DNA of 64,000 nucleotides from Hermatobates lingyangjiaoensis (lineage: Eukaryota > Arthropoda > Insecta > Hemiptera > Hermatobatidae). Location of the stretch: positions 9,833,001 to 9,897,000 of the forward strand of contig JAPFBL010000068.1 of NCBI GenBank assembly GCA_026182355.1. The letters are read 5' to 3'. A program made the position numbers and the translations under genes. Every line of letters starts with the position of its first letter. Positions within the stretch are counted from its first letter, which is position 1. The notes under the pieces are model-generated. The model was given only the letters and a program-made list of their open reading frames with translations, had not been told where the DNA came from and did not search any database. This document shows positions 10,066 through 22,215 of this stretch, piece by piece.

Positions 10066-13000
10066 CAGTAATTTTATATATAGTGCTAGTAACTACTTAA
10101 AGACATCACACCATTTCAAAAGATATTTATCTATAGTTAAGATAATTTCAAAAGAAGAGTAAATTGAAAACTAATTCCCTGATTTAGAGCAGTTTTATGA
10201 GCAGCAACTAGTTCATGAGTTTAAACTATACTGTCATATTTGAACGCTCATTTTAAATTTTATTTAACGCCATTATTATAATAATAATGTCAATTTCAAC
10301 AATTTAATAGACATATTATCCGTTCGATCGTTCTCTGAAGTTTTGAAAATTTATTACTATAGGAGTTTTCTCAGAATATTGATGTTTCAGAGCTTTTCTT
10401 AGAGTATTCATTACAAAGTCTTCATTAGTTATATTTCACTTTCTAATTAATGACTCCCACCACGTAGAAATATACATGATATCTATAATTGGTAAAAATA
10501 ATTATAAGTTTCATTTAAAATTAATAAATAGTAAGTCAGGAAAGATAATCCAAAGCAAATCTTCATATAAGAAATTATATGAAAAATTAAGCTATTTCTG
10601 TTGCAGCAGTTGATTTTTATGGTAAATCTACCATTAGAAAAATAATGGAATATCTCAAAGAATTTATTACTTAGTCAAGAAGTACATTCCTGCCTGCATA
10701 AACAGTGGTGAGAGACAAATGGCAAACAACAGTGTCTAGAAAACAATAAAATAAATAAAGCAATAAAATTGTATATTTCCAGGTATCACATATACACATG
10801 TCTCGACTATTTAATACACCACTAAATCTATTTATGCAATCTTTACTGACTGAAGAATAGAAATCTTAAAACGATTATGTTTATTAGTGTTTATGATTTT
10901 AATATTCTGATTCACAAAATTTGTGTTTGACATTTGTATAATGCCTTCTGTCAATGTCCAAAAGTTTATTGAGTGGGTACTTTTTTAACGCTCCACATAT
11001 CACCTCATTTAATGGATTAAAATAAAATTTAAATAAATTGCTTATTTAAGTGAAAGGCATCCCAAATTTTTTATATATCATTAATTTATTGTACTTAAAC
11101 CAATCTAAGTATGTGAATACCAATCTATCTAACTTAAACCTTAATAAATGTGAGTTGGAATAAGGTAAAATAAATGATTTTTTTTTCGTTTTATGAATGT
11201 TGTATGCCTATCAAATACAAAATGTTCAGTCTGTTTAACTATTCATTGAAGGGAAAAAAACATTAAATTTCTACATTAAGTATCATAATGTATTATTCGT
11301 AAACAATTGTTGTATATTGTATAACATATTGCCCAAATTATATATTCTTCGAGCCAAATACTATGTTCATGTTGAGTCTTATATAATCTTGTCAACAGAG
11401 CTTTTACAACCTGTGAATACATCTGAACACGGATGTATGTATAAAATACCTTAAATGGATTCTAGAACCCAACACAAGTCAATCCTCACTGCAATAACAT
11501 AAAACCATAACCTCACATTGTCCTCTAGTTTAAACTGGAGTTAAATATTAAGGTATGCTGACTCATGAAAATTTGTTGTTAGTTAAACTAAATTAATTTA
11601 TTTTTAAGAATATTAAAAAAAAAGAATTAATCATTTAAAGTAATATAAAATTAATGAAATAATGCACAGATTTAAAACGTAAAAATAGTTTACTATTGAA
11701 TAATTTTAATATTACTGTTTCTTTTTAAATATATGTCGTTTTAGTATGTCCATCGTTTAATGAGTAAAACAAGCTACAAAGCAATTCGTATTTTATGATT
11801 CGGAAAAGATTTAGGTTTCATAATTTGATATATCTGAACGAAATTGTTCCAACAAAAACCAGAAAAGTTTGAGAATGTTTTGAATAGGGAAAGTTAGATT
11901 CGTGGGGGGAGAGTTGTAAATTTTATCTTTACCTGTGTCACATTTGTTTTTTTTTTGTTCCATTTTCATTTGATGTATCCAATGAGGAGTTATTACCTCA
12001 GATAAGGCTCCTGGTCCTCCCGGCTTTCTCCACTAATGTCCTCTACCTCTCCTTGCAATGGGTATATTTCACTCTTCTGTTAGCCAACAAGAGTGAAAGT
12101 GATATACTTCAAAACTAACTCTGAATCAAATACAAGGCGCCAAAAAAAAGAAAATTTTTGTTACCAAGAATTTTTCTTATCTCCATAATTTAGCAATAAG
12201 CTAAAGTTTTATTTAAAGTAAAGTTATAATTTTTAAAGTTCACTAAACTTCTATGAGTTTCATTTAAGATTAGTATATGAAACAACATCAATTATACTTA
12301 CAATTTTACAACCCTAAATTTTTTTGTTTAAGGACTAAGTTTTTTATGAACAATAATATCATTTTTGTATAAACACCATAAACTATTGATGCAATTTAAA
12401 ATTAAATAGTAATTAGCTTTTCTAAGAATAGCAAATGATGTATACCAAAATGTGTGTGCGTCACGAATCAATCAGATGATGTGTCAATGATTCATTCTAC
12501 TTATAATTATAGATTCTCTTTCCTAGAGTTGAGCGCCTGTTACTAATTTCAAACTTTTTCATTCTGCAAGCCTTCAACCTTTCTTCATTGTCTGAATGGA
12601 TTAGAAGTGGACTGCATTATAAGTACTTGGATTCCACAAATGGCATCTAATAAACCAACATATATGACTGCTTAGTCTTTGACTAAAGATCATATACTTC
12701 TGAATAAAAACGTTCTGTCTTTTACTTTAACAACTCAGGTTCTTCTTAACTTCTGAGAATATAGTCAATGAATATCTTCTAAACCAGTATACCTATAACA
12801 GATTATCAGTAAGGATAATCAACTTTTCTAAATAGGTATTGAAGTAACCACCCGATGAAGTTAATAGCTGTTTACTGGAATTCGGGTTGGTACTTGATTT
12901 GAACAGTATATAATAATCATTAAAACTAAAAAAAAAATGCAAAAATAACCTTTTTATTTTTTAAAATTTCTAGAAAGAAGTATTTATTTTTTATTACTTG

Positions 13001-13739
13001 TCATATTTATGAACTACGAAAGGGAATATTCCTTTTTATTAAGAAATACTGGTTTTCCATTTTTTCATTGACTGATGGAACTCTGGCAAAATAGGTATAG
13101 ATAAAGTAATAATTCGGTATTTCTTTCACTTTTATTACCGAAGCAGAAATCTTCATAATAGCCCATCAATTCTATTCGCTTAGTGGAGGGAGTCTGCAAG
13201 AGTCTTATTTACTTTGCTCGCTTATTATGTATAACAAGTAGGAAATTTTTAGGAAATACTTCTATGTTATCGAGAAGGTAGCACAATTTATTCTCTTTGT
13301 TTTAATTATTAATTGCTAACTAAACGACATTTCGTCAACTATTTCTATAAATTTTTAAAATCCTTTTTATTTTTTTGTATTTTGTAGTTCATATTGGTAA
13401 TGTTAGACATATTTTAAGAAGTTTATTTAGTTTTTACTTAAGGTTATTTGTTTCCATGTTTTGTATTTTAAAATACAAAATACAAAGCTTTTGTATTTCA
13501 AATTTTTTTTAGGTATTGAAATTTCATTATTTTTTTGTAAGGAGTTTAAAAATTAACAAAATATTGTTAGCAATAGAAATGTGAAATTAGTAATTTTCAT
13601 GACAATTTCATGCAAAACTTCTTTATCACATTGTGTTTCACAACCAGCAGTGAGGAGAACACAGGTTTGGGTTCTTAAAATATGATAACCTAATTGCGTC
13701 AATCTCCTTCAGAATTATATTATTGTTTTGGTAATATTA
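10066..13739. other. AT-rich desert
   Basis: No genes seen. A small GC-richer piece lies at 11990-12065 (GGCTCCTGGTCCTCCCGG). A perfect A/T palindrome TTTTGTATTTT/AAAATACAAAA lies just outside this interval near 13459-13480. Confidence 0.4.
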
Positions 13740-13870
13740 CATTATGAGAAATCACTTTTTTGCTCAATTGTGTTTTTAAACATTTTTTCTTTTAAACTAC
13801 TAACTCTAGAGTATTAAAATGGTGACACTATCATTACAGTACCAGGAAGAATAAGACAAAATCCTCAAAT
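13740..13870 (-). repeat. Dispersed repeat R1, partial copy
   Basis: Shares TACTAACTCTAGAGT, flanking A/T spacing and a following GTGACA-type stretch with 38265-38420. It is therefore in the inverse orientation to the copies at 14885 and 54985. Confidence 0.4.
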
Positions 13871-14884
13871 TTTAAAACAAATTAAACAACTTTTTCTCCA
13901 GCAACTTTAAAATTTTTTACCACTGATGGAATCTGAAAACTCATGATCAAGATATGATCAGATACCGTCTGACGGTAAAAATGAAATTATAACTAAATAT
14001 AACACTTGTGAGGAAACGTTCAATGTCTATTTATCAAAATTACCTGGACGAAAATACCAGCTATTGTATATTTCATAATTTCAGAAAATGTTTCTTTTCT
14101 AGCTAAACTGCTCATTATGGAACAATAAAATTTTACCAAATAATTAAACATAAAATTAATGGTATAAAAATGAATATAGAATTTCTATTACAGTAAAGAG
14201 AAATACAAATTGAAACAGAGTGAGTAATGTCACAAAAGTCCTGTCTAACTTTGAAAAATTCTTTGGTAAACATGGTTTCTTAACGCACTTAACCTGTTAA
14301 TCAATTTATCTATGAAATTACTACTTATACTGTGATAAAACCAATGGTATGATATACATTAGTTGTATGATCCTCTAAGATAAATAATAAGGTATCGTAA
14401 TTAGCCATAATAAAGTATGCAGACCTTTTATCTGACCTCTTTCTACATTGAAGATTTCAGTTTCCCATTTGAAACTTGAAAATCTTCCTATATTATCTGA
14501 AAAATATCAAAACCTGTGAAAAAATGTCTTTTTAAGATAATTTTTAATTTAAGATGTAAGATAAGTTCTATTATTATTTTTCAAATAATTTTTTAAATTT
14601 TAAATTATATTTTACATTTTTGGTCTTTTCTAAAATTATTATACTGGGAATTTTATGGCAGCAATATTTTTTAAAAAATCACTTTTCTTTCTCTTTGTCA
14701 AAAATCATAAAAATCCAGTTCGCTCTGAGCGAGTGTTATCTTTTCCTGCATGCTGTGCTCTGTTAAAAGGTTGCTGTAAATGTATATTGAGAAAAAATAT
14801 ATCAGCAATTAGCCAGTTCTGCATACTCAAATCATATTCAAAGCCGGCTTTCCAATAACATGTAAAACGTTTATAGCTAGAAAC

Positions 14885-15295
14885 TTAATATTTGTTGTTT
14901 TAAAAATCTGAAGATATTTTTGGTTTATTGCTTTTGTAGTCTCAAAGATAATACCAAAATTTCAAGACTCTAGAATTAGTAGTTTAGGAGAAAAAATTTT
15001 TGTCTCAACATGTCACCTTCCTTCCCATCATGCATAATTGCTCACAAACTATAAAGCACGTCTACACTATGAGGCCTTTTTTTTGTGTAAAATATCAATT
15101 TGATCCATCAAAGATTCTGAACCGAAGTGTGGCCACAAACTTTGGATCATACTCACCCGCCCACACACTACACAGACACACACAAAGACATGTTCGAGAA
15201 AACTTCATAAAATGACTTCTGAGACCTCAAAACATGCAATTCCTTCAAAATGAGTCGATTTTTTTCATGATCAGTATACTTTACTTATAGTGTCG
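14885..15295 (+). repeat. Dispersed repeat R1, long copy
   Basis: Matches 54985-55400 over about 400 bp with many substitutions. Landmarks in order: GTTGTTTTAAAA, a TTTTGTAG block, AATTAGTAGTTTA, CCCATCATGCATAATTGCTC, CTATGAGGCC, TGATCCATCAAAGATTCTG, GTGTGGCCACAAACTTTGG, ACTCACCCGCCCA, ACCTCAAAACATG and AATTCCTTCAAAAT. Frames of 71 codons across it are not conserved between copies. No target duplications or TIRs recognised, so the class is unknown. Confidence 0.75.
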
Positions 15296-16514
15296 TAAAA
15301 ATTTTGAAATTTCAATACGTAAGAAAAATTCAAAATACAAAAACTTAGCATTTTATAATTAAAAAAACGAAATACAAAAAAGTTTAGAATTAACATTCTA
15401 AAAGTGGCAAGGGATTCCTGGAGATAAGGGTTTTACTTTTTTTTTCTTTGGAATATTGATTAATGCTGCACACTTTACCTCTCAGCAAATTTAATCGGTT
15501 TCGATCAAGTTTTAACACCTGCTAAACTCTGTTTTCATAGGTATATATATTATCTACATTATTCATTAGCGTTAGTTTGAACAAACTATTTATTCAGTCT
15601 TAATAAAATTACTCTTAAAGAAGTGAAATTTTATTTAAAAGACATATTTAAGCACTTCAGTGCATGTATCACATATTTTGGAAATTCTATTGAAGCTCTC
15701 AGAATATAGGTGATTCCATTCAACATAAATTCTCAAGCGCCTGCAGAATATTGAATATGTACGACATTCCTATATTTTATAAATTTTCATTTCCTTTCTC
15801 GCAACTATTTCTACCGTCTTCTTAAATCAGCTCCATTGAAAAAATTGAAAAAGTCAACCATAATTATTTCTATCATGGTGACAAAAATGCTGTATCCACA
15901 TTACAGCTTAACATCAGTATAACTAATGTTTTTAATTTAAAAACGATGATTATTTCTATACCTTTACATAACATGATCGATTTTCTTAATAATTTTAACT
16001 CAAGCCGACTTGCTTTGTTTGTTTTGTGGAGACTTAACCAATCTTACTTTAAAGCTGTATAGCAGACTAGGTTAAACTTCTTTTCTTTACTTCGAAATTC
16101 AAGTAACCCACTAGAGCTTACTGAAATTCTCCCAATCCTCTTAGCAAACTCTTTTCCTAACAATGAAAAACACTTTATTCAATAGTTATAATTAACTCGC
16201 TATAACTTTTCATAAAAGATTAATTCTTTCTGTTATGAAACGTGCCTCAAAGTGATACAAATAAAATAACAGGTTCTAGCAGTACTGATGACCTAGTTCT
16301 GCTGGCATATAGTTCACATACTTTAAATATTAGCCATGCATACTGCTACTGAAATGTTAATATTGCACATTTTGTATTAATACATCGTTTTGTATATAGA
16401 GCCGATTTTTTTTTGTATGTGCACTTGCATATATATTCCCTTGAGATGATGTACGCCTGATATTGGTTAGATTTATTTTTCCATAAGCGTGCCACTTAAC
16501 AAAGCAATGCATAT
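15296..16514. other. AT-rich spacer
   Basis: Nothing recognisable. Confidence 0.4.
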
Positions 16515-16805
16515 TTTAAGTTGTCACTCTCGCCCTAGTGTTGTGAGGAGAGAGATTTAGCGTGGTTGAGAGGGTTTGCAGATTCAAATGCAGCAGCCGG
16601 GAGCCTGAGAAGGCGGGTGTGAGGTAACAGGTGGGGAGCTCGAGTCGATAGGGAGGATTAGCCAAGGTGGGAAGTAGCTGCATTAAACAAGAAGCCACCT
16701 GCCGCTCTTACCATCCATTCCGACCTCGGGGTCGATGCTGCGATACCTGCCTCTTTATCTTCCCCAACCTTTAGATCCAATAATTCCACCAAATCCATGT
16801 AGCAA
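16515..16805. other. GC-rich island in AT-rich DNA
   Basis: Near-balanced composition with CpGs, for example GCAGCAGCCGGGAGCC, GGTGGGGAGCTCGAGTCG and CCGACCTCGGGGTCGATGC. A 60-codon minus-strand frame (16516-16698) spans half of it with no recognisable motif. It could be an unrecognised exon, a promoter-type CpG-containing element or a conserved enhancer; I cannot tell which. Confidence 0.25.
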
Positions 16806-17221
16806 ACGTGTTATCTCCTTTCTAAACTAAATTAGTTAGGCAAAGTTACCGTCTATAAATTATTTCCATATTAGTAATGAGTCTAAAACGACTACCCTAA
16901 AATCCACAATTTTTGGAAATTTATACTCTTTGATGTTATTCCTAATAGAGTTTTACATACTCAAGTAAATTTACAAAAGCATATATCGGAGTTGATAACT
17001 TTATTGAATATCTAATATTGATGTAAAACATGTATTTAACAAAGAATGTAAACATTTCATTTTTTGAAAATGTATGCATAAAACAATTAATGGAACTAGA
17101 TACATAGATGTTTCATAATTACCTTTTTCATACTTTTTTTGAAAAAAGGATAATATTTTGAATACAATTATTATTTTCTAAAAAAATAATTTTACCTTTA
17201 AAATATTTGGTTAAAATCTAA

Positions 17222-17330
17222 CTTCTTAACTATTTCTAAATTACATAATAAATTACATGTTAACTCATCAGCTTGTCCCTGATGACAAGCTGATGAGTTA
17301 ACATATGTAATTTATAAATAGTTAAGAAGT
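17222..17330. repeat. Inverted repeat (about 50-bp arms)
   Basis: ACTTCTTAACTATTT through GTTAACTCATCAGCTTGTC on the left is mirrored by GACAAGCTGATGAGTTAAC through AAATAGTTAAGAAGT on the right, around a CCTGAT turn near 17278-17283. The left arm has extra bases in its outer half (a repeated AAATTACAT/AATAAATTACAT). No TIR or TSD of a known family is recognised. Confidence 0.75.
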
Positions 17331-17578
17331 CATCAACCTTTTTGATGAAGAGCAGTCAGGTACACATTTTACTATAAATGGCAATAAAAAGGCTTAAAAT
17401 AACCTATATAGGTCAGCATAAGAATTGTTTGGAACAAAGAAGTCATGAAACTGTACTCTCTATTAGTTATTATAGAGGGTATAATATTTAAATTATAATG
17501 GTATATAGTTAAGACAAAGTGAAAATAATTGACAAATACATTACCAAGTATGAATGGTAGTATAAAAACAATTATTAG

Positions 17579-17869
17579 ACTATTTCAAAGAAACATTACG
17601 TACACACGCATAGAAAAACCTCCAACTCAGTAATAACACTTATACGAAAGAGACAGAGCTACTGGGAGTTACCAAAGAGATGGGGACAGAACGTGGTCTA
17701 TCGCAGGGAGTCATGTTGTGACTGGAGACTTAGCTGCGAAGAGATGTGGAGGCTTTACGACTGTGTCAGGCAGAATGACTCGAATAAGAGCAGGCGAGAC
17801 GAGCTGTCTCTATTCACCCCAAAAGGCATTCATAACAATAATATCAGTACTCATGGTGTAAGATTTTAA
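17579..17869 (+). other. GC-richer island with 96-codon open frame lacking an ATG start
   Basis: From ACT at 17579 (after TAG 17576-17578) to TAA 17867-17869 one plus-strand frame stays open across a compositionally distinct block. It includes QSYWELPKRWGQNVVYRRE, CCDWRLSCEEMWRLYDCV and SRRDELSLF. The Trp, Cys and Arg content is unusual for random A/T-rich DNA, but it also follows from the higher GC here. No family is recognised. It may be an exon, an enhancer or a chance open frame. Confidence 0.2.
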
Positions 17870-20800
17870 GATAGAACTAATCAATGACAATTACTAAAGA
17901 ATTCGCCCACTGTGACCTTAACAAAATTTGTATATTATCTGATGTGTATTTAGTTCCAGCTATTTTAATTATTTGAATAATTATTTTAGTAATAATTCTC
18001 TTTTAAAGGCCTCATGGAAATTTTTGTAGCATACAGAGCTTTAAGCTTAAAGAAGTATGGTAAAATTGTATACAATGAAATAGTAAAAGCATAGCTACAT
18101 AAATATTTTACAATATAATTTAAAAACGGTGAACCTTCTAAGGTCTAGATATTTGTTTGGTTTGTTCGTCATAGTTAAAAGAGCTGTTTGGTTTAATAGG
18201 TTTATTAAAAGACTATAATTTGATTAATATTCAGTTGTATTGAGTTTTGTATCATGAGATCTCATTTACAATAAAAATTTGAATATTTTCACCTAATATA
18301 ACCAAGTCCGACGAATTGATATTGATTGATCCGAACTTAAAAGATTCATAAACGAAGAACGTGTTTTGAAGAAATAAATGAAATGTTAGATTGTGAAGCA
18401 GTCATTCATTCATTGAATTATTGAGATAGACTTAGACGATTAAATTTATAAATAAATAACAGCTCAATTACATCCTTCCTAAACACCTTTACAATAAATC
18501 ACAGCAGTTGTTGCAGTTAGCAGGGCTTGGGCTGGTCTTGATCTCTCAGCCGTTCTCTCTCATTGTGGCGACCGGCAAAAACTTAAACTTATATTGAAAG
18601 CTGTATTTCAGGTTTTTACTCGAACAAACGCTTACAAGATATATTTCTTTTACGTTAATCCTTTGTTTAGGTATTTCTATAATACCACGAAAAGTTTGTT
18701 TACTTTCAATACTAGTACTTGATTTCGTTACTAATTTATTAAATGACATGTAATATTGCTCATGTGAACACAATACGACACTTATCACCGAAAGTTGCCG
18801 AGTAATCAAATTTTGAATTTTATTGTAGTTTATTGTATTGAAGTTTGTTGCTTTACTGACTAACATGATCTAGACATATATTAAGCACTATAAGTTTTTG
18901 AACACCTTATTATTAGGGAACAATTGGTCTACTATTACTATTGGTCATAATAGTTGTATAATTATATATCCATTTTATTAAAATGTGCTGTAGAACTACA
19001 TATTTTTTAAAATATAAATCTTTATCTTTTAGAAAAAAAAACATTCATTTTCATAAGTTAATTAACTTTATTCAGCAATATAAAATCAATTAAATTTAAT
19101 CCTTGATATAAGGAAAAACAACACATATTCTTATTAATTACCACTTATTTTGTATATTCTGTCTCAAAGAATAATCGTAACATTGAGTATTGCTTCAATA
19201 GTGTTCCTCTATATATTTTGACCGAGACATATTTATCATGAAACAAAATATATAGAATGAAGTTCAAAACTTTTCACTTATTTTAGTTTGGTAATTATTG
19301 TCGTATTATATTTTTATGAAATATTTCAATGAAGATATTTATGGTATATTGAAGTGAAAATATTGTAAAAAACTTAGAAGGAATATTTTTTTTAATTTAA
19401 GGATTTCGGTCGAACTGAAGTGAAACTAAACGGACAGTACAATTTTATACTTTTCCAATAATATGGAAATTTCACGTTCAATCAGAAATATTGAAAATTA
19501 TTACCTTAATTGAACCAAAATTATTCGGGTTATTGAATTCCAAATTTATGAAATTTACATAAATAACCTTAATTGAAAAAAAATACATTTTTGAATACGT
19601 CATTCTAAGGACAATACGTATGATTGTCCTTTCTGTGTACAGAAATTGAACATTTGATATGGTTGGATTTTTAAGAAAATTGACTTATTCAATCCTTTAT
19701 ATATGCTAATTATGAGAGCAGTATGGATAGTCACCCCGTTAGTCTGTAAATAAAAACTGTCGCAGAAAGGATATTTTGAACATCATACATATCTTCAAAC
19801 TATATTTGGTAAAAATTAGTCAAATACTTATTCATACATGAGCACAAGTTAAATTTAAACAATTGTATCAGAGTTTCTTATATTCCAAATTGCTTTTTCT
19901 ATGTTGTTCAGTCCTCTGAATACATAACCATCCTTCCACAGATTTTTAAAGTCATCATTGTCAACTACATAAGATTCTCCGTGTGAGTAAAGAAAGTGCA
20001 ATGACATTTGCAATAATAAAAAAAATATTTATGGTTAAATGATATTTAATTTGCAGGACCGAAATATCAAACAGATATTTTTTTATATATTAGTTGGATA
20101 TAGTAAATATGTATAGGTTTTCTATTCCAGTTGATATATCAATGATTTACGAGCAAATTTCGAATCCTAATGATCAAAGAAAATATGAAAGATATTTCCA
20201 TGTGAAGTTTGTAATCAACCTTTAAATTTGTATGAGTTGAACATTGTGACGTAGGGTGTTAGTGAGTGCAATAAAAGCCAGTAGCCTGGACTTTAGTTGT
20301 ACAATAAGAACAGATTTTTATACGAACGACTTGGTAACCAAAACTGATTCGGAAAAAAATTTAATATATGATCAAATCGAATTATTGGAGATCATCCCAA
20401 GTGCAGGCTTCGTTCAGAGAAAATAGCTTTGCAAATCTAATATTTCTCAGGACTTTGAAGTGTATCTGAACGCAATAGTTGCTCTGTTAGAGGTAGCTGC
20501 ACATAAAGCTAATAAGGATCTAGAAGTATCTTTGAATGTTTTTACAAGCCACTTATAACATGATTCAAAATAAAATCAATAAGTGATTTCAATGAGTAAT
20601 CTTTATGATTTGTTAAGCTTCAACACTTGAGGTTTGTTAACATCTGCTGATGGTTGTCCTGGTTTGAACTACATAAGCTCCAATTCAATACCATGAAGTA
20701 TCATAGCATTGATTGTTTAGAGTATACAGTAGGTTATCTACGCCTAATTACCACGATCGTGGTGACAGCATCACTCTGATGCATCGCCCTGAAGACAGTC

Positions 20801-21884
20801 TTAAGTGGTACTAATTTCAGTTATAATAGGTCCAGTAATTATACTTGCAACAGTGTAATAGTAATTACACTTGCGTTAGATTATTGTAAACTACTATAAA
20901 TCCCTGGATTAATACATGCCTGCACTAGGTCTCACACAATGGATTGAAAAAAATATATCATGAGTTCGTTCTAAATCTAAAAAGCAACTTATTATTAGTA
21001 TTGTTGTCCCATATGAAGATTCTTATTTACCTCAAACTTCTCAGTTTAATGTAGATAAGACTTTTGTTAGTTTTATGAAATATTTCCCTTTAATTATTTA
21101 AAATGTTTCTATTAATACAATCTCTTATACGAAATTTTATATTTCTATAACACCTGAACAATGATGTAAAAACAGTCGCCATATTGTCATAAAGAATGAA
21201 AAACTACCTTTCCTAGGCTCAAATATTACCCAAAAACAATCGAGTTCTTAAATACAGCAACAATAATATATCTGAAAATTAAAAAGGGTTAAGGGTTCAG
21301 CATGCAGATTCAATGCAAGATTAGCACTAGATTTGCATCCAACACAAAAATATTGTTGTTATCTCTGAATTACTGCTGTAGTAGTAACTCTGTAAAAATT
21401 CCTTCAAGTTTATTGAATTAAACCTTAAAACAAAATTGATGTTTAACAGCATTTCTATGACTAAACTTTAACAGAAATTTCTATCTCAGTGTAAATAAAT
21501 TCAACAAGTAACGATGGCTATTCTTCATTCCATGTTTTAGATTTTCAGGCTTTAGAGGTGATTTGCTTTTTGATTAAAAATCTCATGAATTAATCAGAAT
21601 TCATATTAGTGTTTTGCTCAAATTTTTAATAGTCTACAGTTTGCTGTTTAGCATTGACATTATTTTCTGAAATCATATACTAATATATCGTAATGCTTCT
21701 TTTTATTAATGTAATTTTGGCAAAATATATCCTGCTCATATCCTTGTAAGGTTCTATTATTTGATATTATTTCATTAGAACGTGTCAAACGGTATGACTT
21801 CTATCATAGCCACAATTTTAAAATCAATCAAAAGTATGTTTTTTACATTCCTTTGTAAAACAGTCATTGAAAAAAATTTTCAGG
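17870..21884. other. AT-rich desert
   Basis: No genes supported. A 106-codon minus-strand frame (18546-18866) has no domain and no homologue that I recognise. A perfect 14-bp palindrome ACCACGATCGTGGT occurs at 20750-20763. Confidence 0.4.
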
Positions 21885-22215
21885 TAATACTGTCATCAGT
21901 TATACAAGAAGGTCGAAATGCCAACACTCTATAGTTACCAGTTATGAGGGAAAAAATTTTCCCTGAAATCACATTTTACCAGAAAAGTAACTTTTCAAGA
22001 TTAAATATTGCTATAAACAGTAGAGCACACCTACATTATTAGGCTGATTTAGATATATAAGTTGAATTTGATGCTTCTGACGGTGTTTGCCTATATGGTA
22101 TCATGCCAACAAAATTTTGGATACGCACCAACCCATCTATATACATATAGACATCAAGCAATGGCAAAAATATACTTTGGAGACTTCAGAACATGAATAT
22201 TAGTCAGAATCTTAA
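21885..22215 (+). repeat. Dispersed repeat R1, old copy
   Basis: Weak but ordered resemblance to 14885-15295: ATTATTAGGCTGATTTAG, an AATTTTGGATACGCACC block where the others have AAACTTTGGATCATACTCACC, and ACTTCAGAACATG where the others have ACCTCAAAACATG. Confidence 0.4.

Noticed and set aside
18546..18866. 106-codon minus-strand frame
   Set aside because: No domain, signal peptide or coding-like composition. A frame of this length is expected by chance in 64 kb.
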